A DNA stretch of 23,943 nucleotides from Mageeibacillus sp. UBA5734. GTDB taxonomy: Bacteria > Bacillota > Clostridia > Saccharofermentanales > UBA5734. Below are positions 1-8,132 of this stretch, piece after piece. A program made the position numbers and the translations under genes. The stretch is from contig DIGA01000005.1 in assembly GCA_002419365.1 (NCBI GenBank), positions 1 through 23,943 of the forward strand, given 5' to 3'. The number at the start of each line of letters is the position of its first letter. Positions within the stretch are counted from its first letter, which is position 1. The notes beneath the pieces are model-generated. The model made no database searches, had not been told where the DNA came from, and was given only the letters and a program-made list of their open reading frames with translations.

Positions 1-191
1 CTTAAAAATAATCAGGACTTACGTGATCAATCGATAAACAATGAATCAAAGCGACTCAATCCCAATTATTCAGGATGGCGAAATGACTTGAAAACCGGCT
101 GGTCTTGTTGACCTTTGCGTATCATATCACAGATAGAAAAATAATGCAAATTCTTTATGATTATTGCTGTTCCTATCGCATTTGGCAACTG

Positions 192-1607
192 TCAACGTCC
201 CGGGCGATGTCGGGCCGGCGCATAGGGCTGCCGCTCCTGAGGCCTGTTCGCGCCGGATCTTGCTGTCGACTGCGGCCTGCGTTCGGTCTGAGCCGGTTGA
301 ACCGGCTGGGTCGGCCGCCCGCCGCTGTGGTTCTGAGAGGACCGGGAGGGCCGCTCTGTACCAGACAGATGTGACACCTGTTCGGCAGGCTGACTGGGCC
401 GCCTGGCCGGATTTTGCTGCCTGGGCTGTCTGGACTGGCGTCCGGCGGGCGCTTGCTTGGGTTCGATCGTGGTGATCGTCAGGGGATACGGATGGTCATC
501 AACCACTGGAATGGACTTGGCGATCAGCTTCTCAATATCCTTGAGCAATTTCTTTTCTTCGAAATCGCAAAAGGACAATGACGTGCCATGATTCCCTGCC
601 CGACCGGAGCGGCCGATGCGATGGACATAGGTCTCAGGAACCTCCGGCAAATCATAATTGACAACATAGGTCAGGCCATCGATGTCAATGCCACGGGCTG
701 CAATATCCGTAGCCACCAGGACGCGGGTGGACTTGTTCTTGAAATCACTCAGCGCACGCTGGCGGGCATTCTGGGATTTGTTACCATGGATGGCCTGGGC
801 TGAAACATGGTCTCTGGTCAGATCGCGGGCCACGCGGTCTGCACCATGCTTGGTGCGGGTGAAGACCAGGACGGAATCGAGATTTGTGTCGCTGAGCAAA
901 TGGCTGAGCAAATGGCGCTTATTGACCTTGTCGACAAAATAAACGGTCTGCTGGATCTTTTCAACGGTCGGGGACTCCGGCGAAATCGAAACATGCACCG
1001 GATCAATCAGCATCGCATTGGACAGCTTGACGATCTCTTCCGGCATGGTGGCCGAGAAGAACAAGGTCTGGCGGCGGGTCGGAACTTGGGCGATGATCCG
1101 TTTCACATCGTGAATAAACCCCATGTCGAGCATGCGGTCCGCCTCATCGAGCGTCAGGATTTCGATGTCCTGCAGAGAAACCAGCTTCTGACCCAAAAGA
1201 TCCAGGAGACGGCCCGGTGTTGCAACGAGGATGTCGATACCCTGGCGCAGCTCGATTTCCTGCTGTTTCTGTGACACGCCACCGAAAATGACACAGGAGC
1301 GCAGGCCTGTGTGTCGACCATAGGTGATCAAGCTTTCGTGGATTTGCAGAGCCAGCTCACGAGTCGGCGTCAGGATCAGGGAACGAATGCGCCGTTTTTC
1401 AGGTCTGCCAGTTTGCATCAGGCGCTGTAGTGTCGGCACGGCAAAAGCGGCGGTCTTGCCCGTGCCTGTCTGGGCACAGCCCAGCAAATCGCGACCCAGC
1501 AAAGCCGGCGGAATCGCCTGAACCTGGATCGGGGTTGGATGTTTGTAGTGCGCCTGATCCAAAGCCTTGAGGATGGGCGGGGCAATTTTCAGTTCAGTAA
1601 AAGTCAT
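192..1607 (-). CDS. DEAD-box ATP-dependent RNA helicase, RhlE-like
   Basis: ATP-dependent RNA unwinding and remodelling in the cytoplasm, typically in ribosome assembly, RNA decay or cold adaptation. The 471-residue protein carries the family motifs in order: Q-motif (PTPIQ, about 24-28), motif I AQTGTGKT (45-52), PTRELALQ (81-88), DEAD (154-157), SAT (185-187) and HRIGRSGRAG in the second RecA domain. The last ~100 residues are an Arg/Gln/Pro/Ser-rich, probably disordered basic tail of the kind that gives RhlE/CsdA-type helicases RNA affinity. The start at 1607 is chosen over an upstream in-frame ATG at 1655 because GGAGAA lies just before it and the usual TFTEL amino terminus follows. The gene is monocistronic and its leader contains a terminator-like hairpin. 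The family is certain; the exact subfamily (RhlE versus CshA) is less so. Confidence 0.95.
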   Translation of the reverse strand: MTFTELKIAPPILKALDQAHYKHPTPIQVQAIPPALLGRDLLGCAQTGTGKTAAFAVPTLQRLMQTGRPEKRRIRSLILTPTRELALQIHESLITYGRHTGLRSCVIFGGVSQKQQEIELRQGIDILVATPGRLLDLLGQKLVSLQDIEILTLDEADRMLDMGFIHDVKRIIAQVPTRRQTLFFSATMPEEIVKLSNAMLIDPVHVSISPESPTVEKIQQTVYFVDKVNKRHLLSHLLSDTNLDSVLVFTRTKHGADRVARDLTRDHVSAQAIHGNKSQNARQRALSDFKNKSTRVLVATDIAARGIDIDGLTYVVNYDLPEVPETYVHRIGRSGRAGNHGTSLSFCDFEEKKLLKDIEKLIAKSIPVVDDHPYPLTITTIEPKQAPAGRQSRQPRQQNPARRPSQPAEQVSHLSGTERPSRSSQNHSGGRPTQPVQPAQTERRPQSTARSGANRPQERQPYAPARHRPGR

Positions 1608-1636
1608 TGTTTCTCCAATTTTGTATTTGTTTGCAT

Positions 1637-1671
1637 AAAAAACCGCCTGTTCCACAGAACGGAAAGGCGGT
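1637..1671 (-). terminator. Terminator-like hairpin in the helicase leader (possible attenuator)
   Basis: Read on the minus strand, ACCGCCT pairs with AGGCGGT. An inner GTTC/GAAC stem closes a TGTG loop, and a run of T follows directly. It lies about 30 nt upstream of the helicase ATG, and no minus-strand gene lies just upstream. It is therefore more likely an attenuator in the helicase leader than the end of another transcript. Confidence 0.65.
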
Positions 1672-1705
1672 CAGTTCAAGCGGATGGATTGTGAATTCTT
1701 TATTA

Positions 1706-1735
1706 ATAATAGCACAGATGACCCTGCCTTGTCCT
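1706..1735 (-). promoter_or_regulatory. Candidate sigma-A promoter for the DEAD-box gene
   Basis: On the minus strand a -35-like AGGACA (1735-1730) and a -10 TATTAT (1711-1706) are 18 bp apart. Transcription would start near 1699, giving a leader of about 92 nt that includes the terminator-like hairpin. The -35 match is only moderate. Confidence 0.4.
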
Positions 1736-1752
1736 GTTTGTTCGCATATAAT
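1725..1752 (+). promoter_or_regulatory. Candidate promoter for the SH3b-patatin operon
   Basis: A perfect -10 TATAAT (1747-1752) lies 30 nt before the SH3b-gene ATG. The -35 region (TGCCTT, 1725-1730, 16-bp spacer) is poor. The site overlaps the divergent helicase promoter. Confidence 0.4.
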
Positions 1753-1781
1753 GAATATGAACTTGCATCCAAGGAGGGCTT

Positions 1782-2375
1782 ATGGAACATCAAGAGTGGG
1801 ATCAGGCGAACCAGCAAGATGCACAGGGGAACACGCAAAGCCCTGAATCCGTTGAATTTTTCAACATCCAGCCCCGCCACGTGCCCAATCCTGGCGCACC
1901 CGATCTGGATGATGACTTTGCCGATGACCCGGTCAGGCACCCGCGCCAGTTTCGCGAATACCGCCTGCAACATCGCAAACCACCCTTGAGCAAACCGGTC
2001 ATCCTATCCATTCTTTTACTAGTCATTCTGGTATTTGCTGCCCTTTTGATCCAGCGCCTGGTCGCCGGTGATCGTGAGACCAGTCTAGAAACGACCCCAA
2101 CCACCATCATTCAGGTGACGACAGCCACCACCACCGCGCCTGTCCAGATCCTGACCATCAAAGACGGGCAACGCTACAACATCCGTCCTTCGCCGGGGGT
2201 GGGTGAAGCAGCTCTCAAAACCGCGACTGGCGGCGAACAATACACCATCCAATCGATTGTAACAGGTGAGCCGACCCGGTACGGCGACCAGTGGTACGAA
2301 ATCATGCTCGACGGCAAAGCCGCTTATATCATTCTCGATGCCGAAGGCCAAGACGTGTCCGAGCGGGACGGCTAA
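1782..2375 (+). CDS. Membrane-anchored SH3b-domain protein
   Basis: Single-pass membrane protein of 197 residues. An acidic, Asn/Gln/Pro-rich cytoplasmic amino terminus (1-65) is followed by one hydrophobic segment at about 72-91, a Thr-rich stretch (about 100-120), and a carboxy-terminal domain resembling bacterial SH3 (about 122-190; YNIRPSPG start, WYEI and AYI strands). Such domains usually bind cell-wall peptidoglycan, so the domain should lie outside the membrane. A strong AAGGAGG site supports the start. The patatin-like gene begins 15 nt downstream, so the two are probably co-transcribed. No catalytic domain is visible, so the role is inferred only as wall or envelope attachment. Confidence 0.8.
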   Translation: MEHQEWDQANQQDAQGNTQSPESVEFFNIQPRHVPNPGAPDLDDDFADDPVRHPRQFREYRLQHRKPPLSKPVILSILLLVILVFAALLIQRLVAGDRETSLETTPTTIIQVTTATTTAPVQILTIKDGQRYNIRPSPGVGEAALKTATGGEQYTIQSIVTGEPTRYGDQWYEIMLDGKAAYIILDAEGQDVSERDG

Positions 2376-2390
2376 CCGAGGAATGCGGCC

Positions 2391-3242
2391 ATGAAACTGG
2401 GCCTGGTCCTCGAAGGCGGCGCGAGCCGGACCTATTTCTCATGCGGCGTGCTGGACGCGCTATTGGAAGAGCAGATCATTGCCGACATGGTCATTGGCAC
2501 CTCTGCCGGCATCGCCAATGCCTTGTCCTACGCCTCCGGCCAGATCGGCCGCAACATCCAAGTTGCCAAAAACTACATGAGAGATCACCGCTACATGGGG
2601 ATCCGCCATTTGATCAATCCGAAAAACAAGAGCATCTACAACCTGGAATTTGTCTTTGAGACCATCCCCCAGTCGTGCGTCCCCTTTGATTTTGCTGCCT
2701 TTGCCCAATTTAAAGGCGATGTCGTAGCGACTGTCACCAATTTGAAGACGGGGCTGACTGAGTATCTTCCTGTTCCCAAACAAGGACGTCAGGATCTGGT
2801 CCTGATGGCCAGCTGTGCATTGCCTCTCCTGTTTCCGGTCATCGAGATCGACGGTCAGCCATACATGGACGGCGGAATTACAACCCCGGTACCTGTAGAG
2901 GAGGCTATCCGCGCCGGGTGTGACAAGACCATTGTCATCCTGACACGGGAACGAGGGTATAAAAAACAGCCAGAAAACCTGATGCTCCTGGCAGCCAGAT
3001 TCTATAAGCAGTATCCTGAGTTTGCCAAGGCTTTGCAGAACCGGGCTCAGACCTATAACGACAACATGAAGCGTGTGTTTGAATTGGAGGCAGAAGGCAA
3101 AGCCTTCATCATCGCACCGGAATCGATGGTCGAGATCAAGCGCACAGAATCAGATCCAGACATATTGGAGAGTTTGTATCAGGATGGTTACCACGTGTTG
3201 AAGAATCATCTGCCTGCACTCAACACCTATCTGGAAAACTGA
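2391..3242 (+). CDS. Patatin-like phospholipase family protein (YjjU/RssA type)
   Basis: Predicted serine acyl hydrolase of 283 residues acting on lipids or acyl esters. The family's catalytic elements are present: the Gly-rich oxyanion segment EGGASR (8-13), nucleophile elbow GTSAG with Ser38, and the Asp of DGG (Asp160). There is no signal peptide or transmembrane segment, so it should be cytoplasmic or peripheral on the inner face of the membrane. It follows the SH3b gene by 15 nt with a GAGGAATGCGGCC leader, which suggests one operon. The substrate cannot be read from sequence; E. coli YjjU and RssA are also uncharacterised in detail. Confidence 0.9.
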   Translation: MKLGLVLEGGASRTYFSCGVLDALLEEQIIADMVIGTSAGIANALSYASGQIGRNIQVAKNYMRDHRYMGIRHLINPKNKSIYNLEFVFETIPQSCVPFDFAAFAQFKGDVVATVTNLKTGLTEYLPVPKQGRQDLVLMASCALPLLFPVIEIDGQPYMDGGITTPVPVEEAIRAGCDKTIVILTRERGYKKQPENLMLLAARFYKQYPEFAKALQNRAQTYNDNMKRVFELEAEGKAFIIAPESMVEIKRTESDPDILESLYQDGYHVLKNHLPALNTYLEN

Positions 3243-3279
3243 TTTTCTGTTGCCCAAGAGACGATACCTTCATCGACTC

Positions 3280-3295
3280 TCCTGGCATGCCAGGA
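3280..3295. repeat. 16-bp palindrome between convergent genes
   Basis: TCCTGGCATGCCAGGA is a perfect palindrome that can fold as a 6-bp stem with a CATG loop. It sits between the convergent patatin and VOC genes. Neither strand has a T-run after it, so it is not a typical intrinsic terminator, though it may protect both 3' ends. Confidence 0.4.
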
Positions 3296-3319
3296 AATAA
3301 TCAGAGTATTTTAACCCGT

Positions 3320-3682
3320 TCAGGCCATCTTTTGTTTGAATTCGATCGACAAACCATCCGGATCATAGACATAGAAGTAGCGGTTTTCCGGATCCGGGAA
3401 CCGGATGTCGGATGGATTGAGGTCCCAGGCCAATGCTTTTTCGCGCAGCCCGTCGAGGTCATCGGTCTGGAAGCAGATGGTCAGGCCTTTGGTTTCGACT
3501 TTGACACCCTCCGGCATGTAGACCAGCTCGATCTGGGTCGCACCTTCCTGGTCCGCCAGAAACGCGATGCGCCAGTCCCCTTGGGACAACCGCTTCTGGA
3601 TGGTCAGCCCAACGAACTCCTCATAGAACTTGATTGATTTTTCAATATCCCGGACCCGGATAATCAACTGGTAAAAATGCAT
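3320..3682 (-). CDS. VOC/glyoxalase-family protein
   Basis: Single-subunit vicinal-oxygen-chelate fold protein of 120 residues, the usual length for a two-module glyoxalase/bleomycin-resistance domain. Two beta-alpha-beta-beta-beta modules are visible (IIRVRDIEKSIKFYEEFVGL and the later ICFQTDDLDGLREKA). The carboxy-terminal YDPDGLSIEF signature contains the conserved metal-ligand Glu, and another Glu lies in QIELVY. Members act as lactoylglutathione lyases, dioxygenases or binding proteins, so no substrate is claimed. AGGAG 7 nt before the ATG fixes the start. The gene stands alone, convergent with the patatin gene. Confidence 0.88.
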   Translation of the reverse strand: MHFYQLIIRVRDIEKSIKFYEEFVGLTIQKRLSQGDWRIAFLADQEGATQIELVYMPEGVKVETKGLTICFQTDDLDGLREKALAWDLNPSDIRFPDPENRYFYVYDPDGLSIEFKQKMA

Positions 3683-3843
3683 GGGACACTCCTTTTCATC
3701 TCTTTAAAATCCAAATTTTACATATTGCAACAATCGGCCAGCGATTGTCTGAATCTATAATGATACTATGCCATTAATTTAGAATGAGAGCACACAGGAA
3801 TCATGCAGTTACAGCAGGCATTTTGCAAGAGGAGATTACCTAC

Positions 3844-4143
3844 ATGAATCAATATTCAATGCTGACCTTGGTCGTCGACGATGAAATTGTTCTTTCAACG
3901 CATGAGATTGATGCGATCGAGCAGCTTTTCACTCCTTTGGAGCTGCCTAATCCCGACGAAAAGCTGGTCGTCAAAAAAGATCGGGTCGGCATGATCCGAT
4001 TGTCCATCAAGGGCAAAAAGACCAAATCACGTCCCGATCTCAACAGAGTCATCCACATGCTCGGAGAAAATGGCTGGGAGCCTTTTTCTGTCCACACACC
4101 TTCCCAGACCTACTATTTCCGCAAACTTGTGAAAAAGCAATAA
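3844..4143 (+). CDS. Small hypothetical protein
   Basis: A 99-residue protein I do not recognise. It has no signal peptide or membrane segment and looks like a small mixed alpha/beta domain. The carboxy-terminal part (LNRVIHMLGENGWEPF then YYFRK) recalls the layout of DUF4177-type proteins, but this is only pattern resemblance. The start at 3844 is preferred to an in-frame ATG at 3784 because GAGGAG lies 9 nt before it. A TATAAT (3756-3761) upstream may be its -10 element. It ends 10 bp from the end of the convergent pstB gene. Confidence 0.65.
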   Translation: MNQYSMLTLVVDDEIVLSTHEIDAIEQLFTPLELPNPDEKLVVKKDRVGMIRLSIKGKKTKSRPDLNRVIHMLGENGWEPFSVHTPSQTYYFRKLVKKQ

Positions 4144-4153
4144 TCGGTTTGAA

Positions 4154-4945
4154 TCAGCCAAACCGGCCTGAGATGTAGTTATTGGTCCGCTCGTCAGCTG
4201 GCCGGGCAAACATGATCTCGGTCCGATCGTATTCGATCACCTCACCATTGAGGAAAAATGCCGTCATATCCGATATGCGCGCGGCTTGCTGCATGGAATG
4301 TGTCACGATGACGATGCTGTAGCGGGCCTTGAGTTGGTCAATCAGTTCTTCGACCTTGAAGGAAGCAATCGGGTCGAGGGCTGAGGTCGGTTCATCCAGG
4401 AGCAGGACGTCTGGCTCTACGGCCAGACAGCGGGCGATGCACAAGCGCTGCTGCTGTCCGCCGGACAAACCGTAGGCATTGTCATGCAGCCGGTCCTTGA
4501 CCTCATCCCACAAAGCCGCATCGACGAGGCTTTTTTCAGCGATTTCGAGCAATTTCTTCTTGTCGTGGATGCCATGCAGCTTGGGGCCAAAAGTGACATT
4601 GTTCAGGATGGATTTCGGAAACGGATTGGGCTTTTGGAACACCATGCCCACCCGCGCTCTCAGCGCTTCCACTTTGATATCCGGATCCAGGATGTTGCGG
4701 CCATGGTACATGATGTTACCTGTTGTCCGGACGCCTGGAACCTCTTCGACCATTCGGTTGAGTGTTTTGACAAAGGTCGATTTGCCACAGCCGGATGGGC
4801 CGATGATCGAGGTCACCTGGTTTTTCTGGATCTCCAGGCTGACATCTTTCAGGGCATGGTGATCGCCATACCAGAGATTGAGGTCTTTGACATCATAGGC
4901 GTTCTGGGTCATAAGTCCGGGCTGGCTTGCAGTCTGCTGGTTCAT
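4154..4945 (-). CDS. pstB: Phosphate ABC transporter ATP-binding protein PstB
   Basis: ATPase that powers high-affinity phosphate import, working as a dimer under the PstA-PstC channel on the cytoplasmic face. Its 263 residues carry Walker A GPSGCGKST (49-57), the Q-loop FQKPNPFP typical of PstB, the signature LSGGQQQR (160-167), Walker B with DEPTSALDP (184-192) and a switch His in IVTHS. The start is preceded by GAGGAG; a second ATG at residue 12 is possible. It is the last gene of the pst operon, 15 bp after pstA. The regulator phoU, which often follows, is absent; the next gene is convergent. Confidence 0.97.
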   Translation of the reverse strand: MNQQTASQPGLMTQNAYDVKDLNLWYGDHHALKDVSLEIQKNQVTSIIGPSGCGKSTFVKTLNRMVEEVPGVRTTGNIMYHGRNILDPDIKVEALRARVGMVFQKPNPFPKSILNNVTFGPKLHGIHDKKKLLEIAEKSLVDAALWDEVKDRLHDNAYGLSGGQQQRLCIARCLAVEPDVLLLDEPTSALDPIASFKVEELIDQLKARYSIVIVTHSMQQAARISDMTAFFLNGEVIEYDRTEIMFARPADERTNNYISGRFG

Positions 4946-4960
4946 CTGGATCTGGGCTCC

Positions 4961-5914
4961 TCAATACTTGTGGGAATATTTGTTACGGATCACAATTGCG
5001 ATCGAGTTCAGGGCAAAAAGCAGGGCCATCAGGATGATGATCGTGGCAGCGGCCAGATTGGCATATTCTTTGGTCAGGACAGCATCCAGCGTCCAATAGT
5101 AGATCTGGATCGGCAAGGCCGTGAAGTCATCCATGATGCTATCGGGCAATTTCATGATCAAAGTTGGGATGCCCAGCACGACCAGCGGTGCTGTCTCGCC
5201 GATGGCGCGGGAGATGGCCAGGATGGTGCCCGTCAGGATGCCCGGCATCGCTGTGGGCAGCACGATCCGCCAGATGGTTGTCCAGTGAGTCGCACCCAGG
5301 CCATAAGACGCATCCCGCAAAAATCCCGGGACGGCCCGGATCGCTTCCTGGCTGGCGACGACAATTGTCGGCAAGACTAAAAGGGAGAGCGTCAGGCCAC
5401 CGGCCAGGATGCTGGAACCGAGGCCAAACAGGCGGCCAAACACGGTCAGGCCCAAAAGGCCGAAAATAACCGAAGGCACGCCGGCCAGATTGGCGATATT
5501 GGTCTGGATAAAGGCATGCAGGCGGCCTTTGTGGGCAAATTCTTCAAGGTACACAGCTGTAGCTACGCCGATGATGACCGAAGTGGGGATCACGACCAGC
5601 ATCAGCATGGCAGAACCTCGGATGGCACCTTTGATGCCAGCTTTTTCTGCAAAGCGGGAAAGATTGCCGGTCAAAAACTGGACATCCAGCCAACCGATGC
5701 TGTCGCGGACAACCTGGATGATCAGGACGCCCAGGACCAGCAGGGCAAAAATCATCGAGAAGAAAAAGACCTTGCGGGCCAGCCAGTCGAGCAGGATGCG
5801 GCGGTTGATCCGCTTTTGCACCGACTCGGATGTGAAAAATGAATCGTCGGCCTGGCGCTGCAGGCTCGTTTGTTCTACGGTTTGGTTAAGGTTGCGGGAT
5901 TGTTCCATATCCAT
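4961..5914 (-). CDS. pstA: Phosphate ABC transporter permease PstA
   Basis: One of the two membrane subunits of the phosphate channel, 317 residues. Several hydrophobic helices follow a cytoplasmic amino terminus of about 45 residues. The permease EAA loop is visible (SQEAIRAVPGFLRDASYGLGATHWTTIWRIVLP region), which docks onto PstB. The start lies 1 nt after the pstC stop codon and its GGAGG site is inside the end of pstC, so translation is probably coupled. The hydrophilic amino terminus (residues 1-30) is somewhat longer than in many PstA proteins. Confidence 0.96.
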   Translation of the reverse strand: MDMEQSRNLNQTVEQTSLQRQADDSFFTSESVQKRINRRILLDWLARKVFFFSMIFALLVLGVLIIQVVRDSIGWLDVQFLTGNLSRFAEKAGIKGAIRGSAMLMLVVIPTSVIIGVATAVYLEEFAHKGRLHAFIQTNIANLAGVPSVIFGLLGLTVFGRLFGLGSSILAGGLTLSLLVLPTIVVASQEAIRAVPGFLRDASYGLGATHWTTIWRIVLPTAMPGILTGTILAISRAIGETAPLVVLGIPTLIMKLPDSIMDDFTALPIQIYYWTLDAVLTKEYANLAAATIIILMALLFALNSIAIVIRNKYSHKY

Positions 5915-5915
5915 A

Positions 5916-6842
5916 TCAGTAAACCTCCCGGAATTTGCGGGAAACGTGTTGCGCCGTCATATTCAGGAGCAAGGTGAAGGCAAACAGGATCAGGCCAACC
6001 GCATACAAGCTGTAATAGCCGATCGTGCCGCTGCCTGCATCACCGCTGGTGAACTCAACGATGTAGCCGGTCATGGTCTGGATGGACTGGGTGACATCAA
6101 GCGTGAAGCGCTTGGAACTGCCGCTGGCGATGGCGACGATCATGGTTTCACCAACAGCACGTGAAATGCCAAGCACGATCGAAGCGATGACTCCCGACAG
6201 GGCAGCCGGCAGGACGACCTGGACCGAGGCCTCCAGTTTGGTCGAGCCAAGGCCGAGAGCGGCTTCGCGAATCGCGTTCGGCACCGAACTCATGGCATCT
6301 TCGGACAGTGAGGTCACGAGCGGGATGATCATGATGCCCATGACGATCCCTGGGCTGAGGACATTCTTGGCCTCGAGGGTTGGGATCAGGCGGGTCAGGA
6401 GCGGGGTGACAAAGGAATAGGCGAAAAAGCCATAGACGATGGTAGGAATACCGGCCAGAAGTTCGATGATCGGCTTGATGACTTTCCTGACCCGGTCCGA
6501 TGCAAACTGGCTCATGTAGATCGCTGCCGTCAGCCCGATTGGTGTGGCTACCAGCATCGCGATGAAGGACGTCAAAACCGTTCCTGTGATCAGCGGGATG
6601 AAGCCGAATTTGGGCTCTGCCGCCAACGGGGCCAGCTCCGTGCTGAACACATCTTTCAGGGGGACTGCCCGGAAAAAATGCAGGGCATCATTGAACAGCG
6701 TCAGGACAATGCCAACCGTGGTGATGATCGATATCGATGCAGCCAGGACGAAAAACGCAGGGATGAATTTTTCGTATTTCCTGGACTTGAGCTTGAAATT
6801 CCGGCGGGGCTTTTGCGGAGCCGCAGACTCAATGCTGTTCAT
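5916..6842 (-). CDS. pstC: Phosphate ABC transporter permease PstC
   Basis: Second membrane subunit of the phosphate importer, 308 residues with about six transmembrane segments after a basic amino terminus (PRRNFKLKSRKYEKF). The ABC-permease cytoplasmic loop (IREAALGLGSTKLEA and following) and the conserved PLVTSLSEDAMSSVP segment match PstC. AAGGA 8 nt before the ATG supports the start. It is separated from pstS by 111 nt that contain a strong hairpin, and it is effectively contiguous with pstA. Confidence 0.96.
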   Translation of the reverse strand: MNSIESAAPQKPRRNFKLKSRKYEKFIPAFFVLAASISIITTVGIVLTLFNDALHFFRAVPLKDVFSTELAPLAAEPKFGFIPLITGTVLTSFIAMLVATPIGLTAAIYMSQFASDRVRKVIKPIIELLAGIPTIVYGFFAYSFVTPLLTRLIPTLEAKNVLSPGIVMGIMIIPLVTSLSEDAMSSVPNAIREAALGLGSTKLEASVQVVLPAALSGVIASIVLGISRAVGETMIVAIASGSSKRFTLDVTQSIQTMTGYIVEFTSGDAGSGTIGYYSLYAVGLILFAFTLLLNMTAQHVSRKFREVY

Positions 6843-6893
6843 GCAAATGATCCTTTCCGTAAAGGTATCTGGTGTTTGGAGAGAGCAAAGACA

Positions 6894-6920
6894 GGATGAG
6901 AAGCATCAAGCTCCCCATCC
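6894..6920 (-). promoter_or_regulatory. Intercistronic hairpin between pstS and pstC
   Basis: On the minus strand GGATGGGGAGC pairs with GCTTCTCATCC as an 11-bp stem (two G-U pairs) closed by TTGAT. No T-run follows. In the pstS-pstC gap, such a structure would fit 3'-end protection or partial termination, giving more binding protein than permease. Confidence 0.6.
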
Positions 6921-6953
6921 CATCTCCCAACGTCGTATCAGATGATGTCTTTT

Positions 6954-7973
6954 TTAGCCAATTTTGTTCAGTTCAGCCAGGTAAGCTTCGTACTGGTCCA
7001 TCGGCAGCGGAGCGAAGCCGGTTTCGCCAGCCAGTTCAGCGGCACCCTGGGCAACCACGTACTTGGCATAGTCGAGCACCTGGGGTTTTTCCATGGCGTA
7101 TTTGAGGTTCAGGTAGGTGAAGACCGGGCGGGTGAATCCAGCATAGGGCAGGTCTTCGCCGATGGTTTCGAGGGTGGGCTCAACCGGACCGTTGCCGAAG
7201 TCGACTTTGACCGCTGTGATCTTGTCCTTGTTGCTGACATAGTAGCCGAAGCCGAAGAAGGCGATGGCGTTCTTGTCTTTGGAAACCAGGTCAACCAGGG
7301 TGGAATATTCCTGCTGCAGATTAACCGTCTTGACCATGTCAGCTTTTTTCAAGATGCTTTCGAAGAAGAATTCGTAGGTGCCGTGGTTTTCGTTCGGACC
7401 ATAGAACTTGACTTCCTCGGCAGGCCAGTCGGCACGGATGTCAGACCAGAGCACTTTGTCTTCGGCATTGTAGCTGCCCGACAGGTACATCTTGACGATC
7501 TCGTCTTTGGTCATCTCAGTCGCCCAGGTGTTTTCCTTGTTGATAACCATGGTCAGGCCGTCGAGCGCAAGCTTGATTTCCATGACATCCGTCTCGTAGT
7601 TCAGGCCATTTTCCTTGAGCTGGTCGATTTCTTCCTGCTTGATGGCACGGGAGGCGTCTGAAAAATCAGTTTCGCCGGGGATGAACTTCTTGAATCCGGC
7701 ACTGGAACCAGCGCGGCCAACCTGGACATTGACTTCCGGCTGGACTTCCACCATGTAGGTTTCGGCGATGGCAGCCATCAGGGGGTAGACCGTACCGGAG
7801 CCGTCGATGATGACGTCGCCGCTGAGTTCAGCAACTGTTTCTGCAGCAGTGGTTTCAGCAGCAGCGGTGGTGGCAGCTGCGCCAGCAGTGGTGGCAGCAG
7901 TGGATGAAGCGCAGGCAGCAGTCGATACGAGCATCGACACAGCCAGCAAAGCAACGGCAAGTTTTTTGATCAT
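6954..7973 (-). CDS. pstS: Phosphate-binding lipoprotein PstS
   Basis: Extracytoplasmic phosphate receptor that delivers Pi to PstCA. The 339-residue precursor has a lipoprotein signal peptide (MIKKLAVALLAVSMLVSTAAC) whose lipobox Cys is about residue 21. An Ala/Thr/Glu low-complexity tether (about 22-50) follows, then the PBP fold with the phosphate-loop signatures DGSGTVYPL and GRAGSSAGFKKF and the FSDASRAIK segment. GGAGG lies 10 nt before the ATG. The tether is encoded by repetitive GCA/GTG-type trinucleotides and may vary in length between strains. First gene of the pst operon; a Pho-type control is expected, but no convincing box was seen. Confidence 0.96.
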   Translation of the reverse strand: MIKKLAVALLAVSMLVSTAACASSTAATTAGAAATTAAAETTAAETVAELSGDVIIDGSGTVYPLMAAIAETYMVEVQPEVNVQVGRAGSSAGFKKFIPGETDFSDASRAIKQEEIDQLKENGLNYETDVMEIKLALDGLTMVINKENTWATEMTKDEIVKMYLSGSYNAEDKVLWSDIRADWPAEEVKFYGPNENHGTYEFFFESILKKADMVKTVNLQQEYSTLVDLVSKDKNAIAFFGFGYYVSNKDKITAVKVDFGNGPVEPTLETIGEDLPYAGFTRPVFTYLNLKYAMEKPQVLDYAKYVVAQGAAELAGETGFAPLPMDQYEAYLAELNKIG

Positions 7974-8132
7974 GGTGTGTGTTCCTCCAAATTTTCCTTG
8001 AGCAGTTCATCTGTCAGTGATCGAGTTGGGTTCGCGATCAAGTCGGTGACTGTTTTGAACACCCTCATCTTAGCAAGGGCCAGCCAGTGGATCATCAGAA
8101 GAGAATTATGGCAATGTAAAAGATAGGTTATG

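Noticed and set aside
1..191. Possible gene or terminator at the window start
   Set aside because: No convincing frame, hairpin with T-run or RNA gene was seen; a short ACC/GGT pairing near 94-107 is too weak.
4484..6164. Long plus-strand open frames opposite pstB, pstA and pstC
   Set aside because: They are antisense shadows of well-defined transporter genes, with no ribosome sites and no family resemblance.
6942..7661. 239-codon plus-strand frame opposite pstS
   Set aside because: Mirror of pstS codon bias; composition (Val/Asp/Phe/His-rich) and lack of a start signal mark it as a shadow.
7840..7925. Trinucleotide-like repeat (GCA/GTG) as a separate repeat element
   Set aside because: It encodes the Ala/Thr lipoprotein tether of PstS and is explained by the protein.
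7974..8132. Pho box upstream of pstS
   Set aside because: Single CTGTCA- or TTTACA-like hexamers occur but no properly spaced repeats, so no site is claimed.
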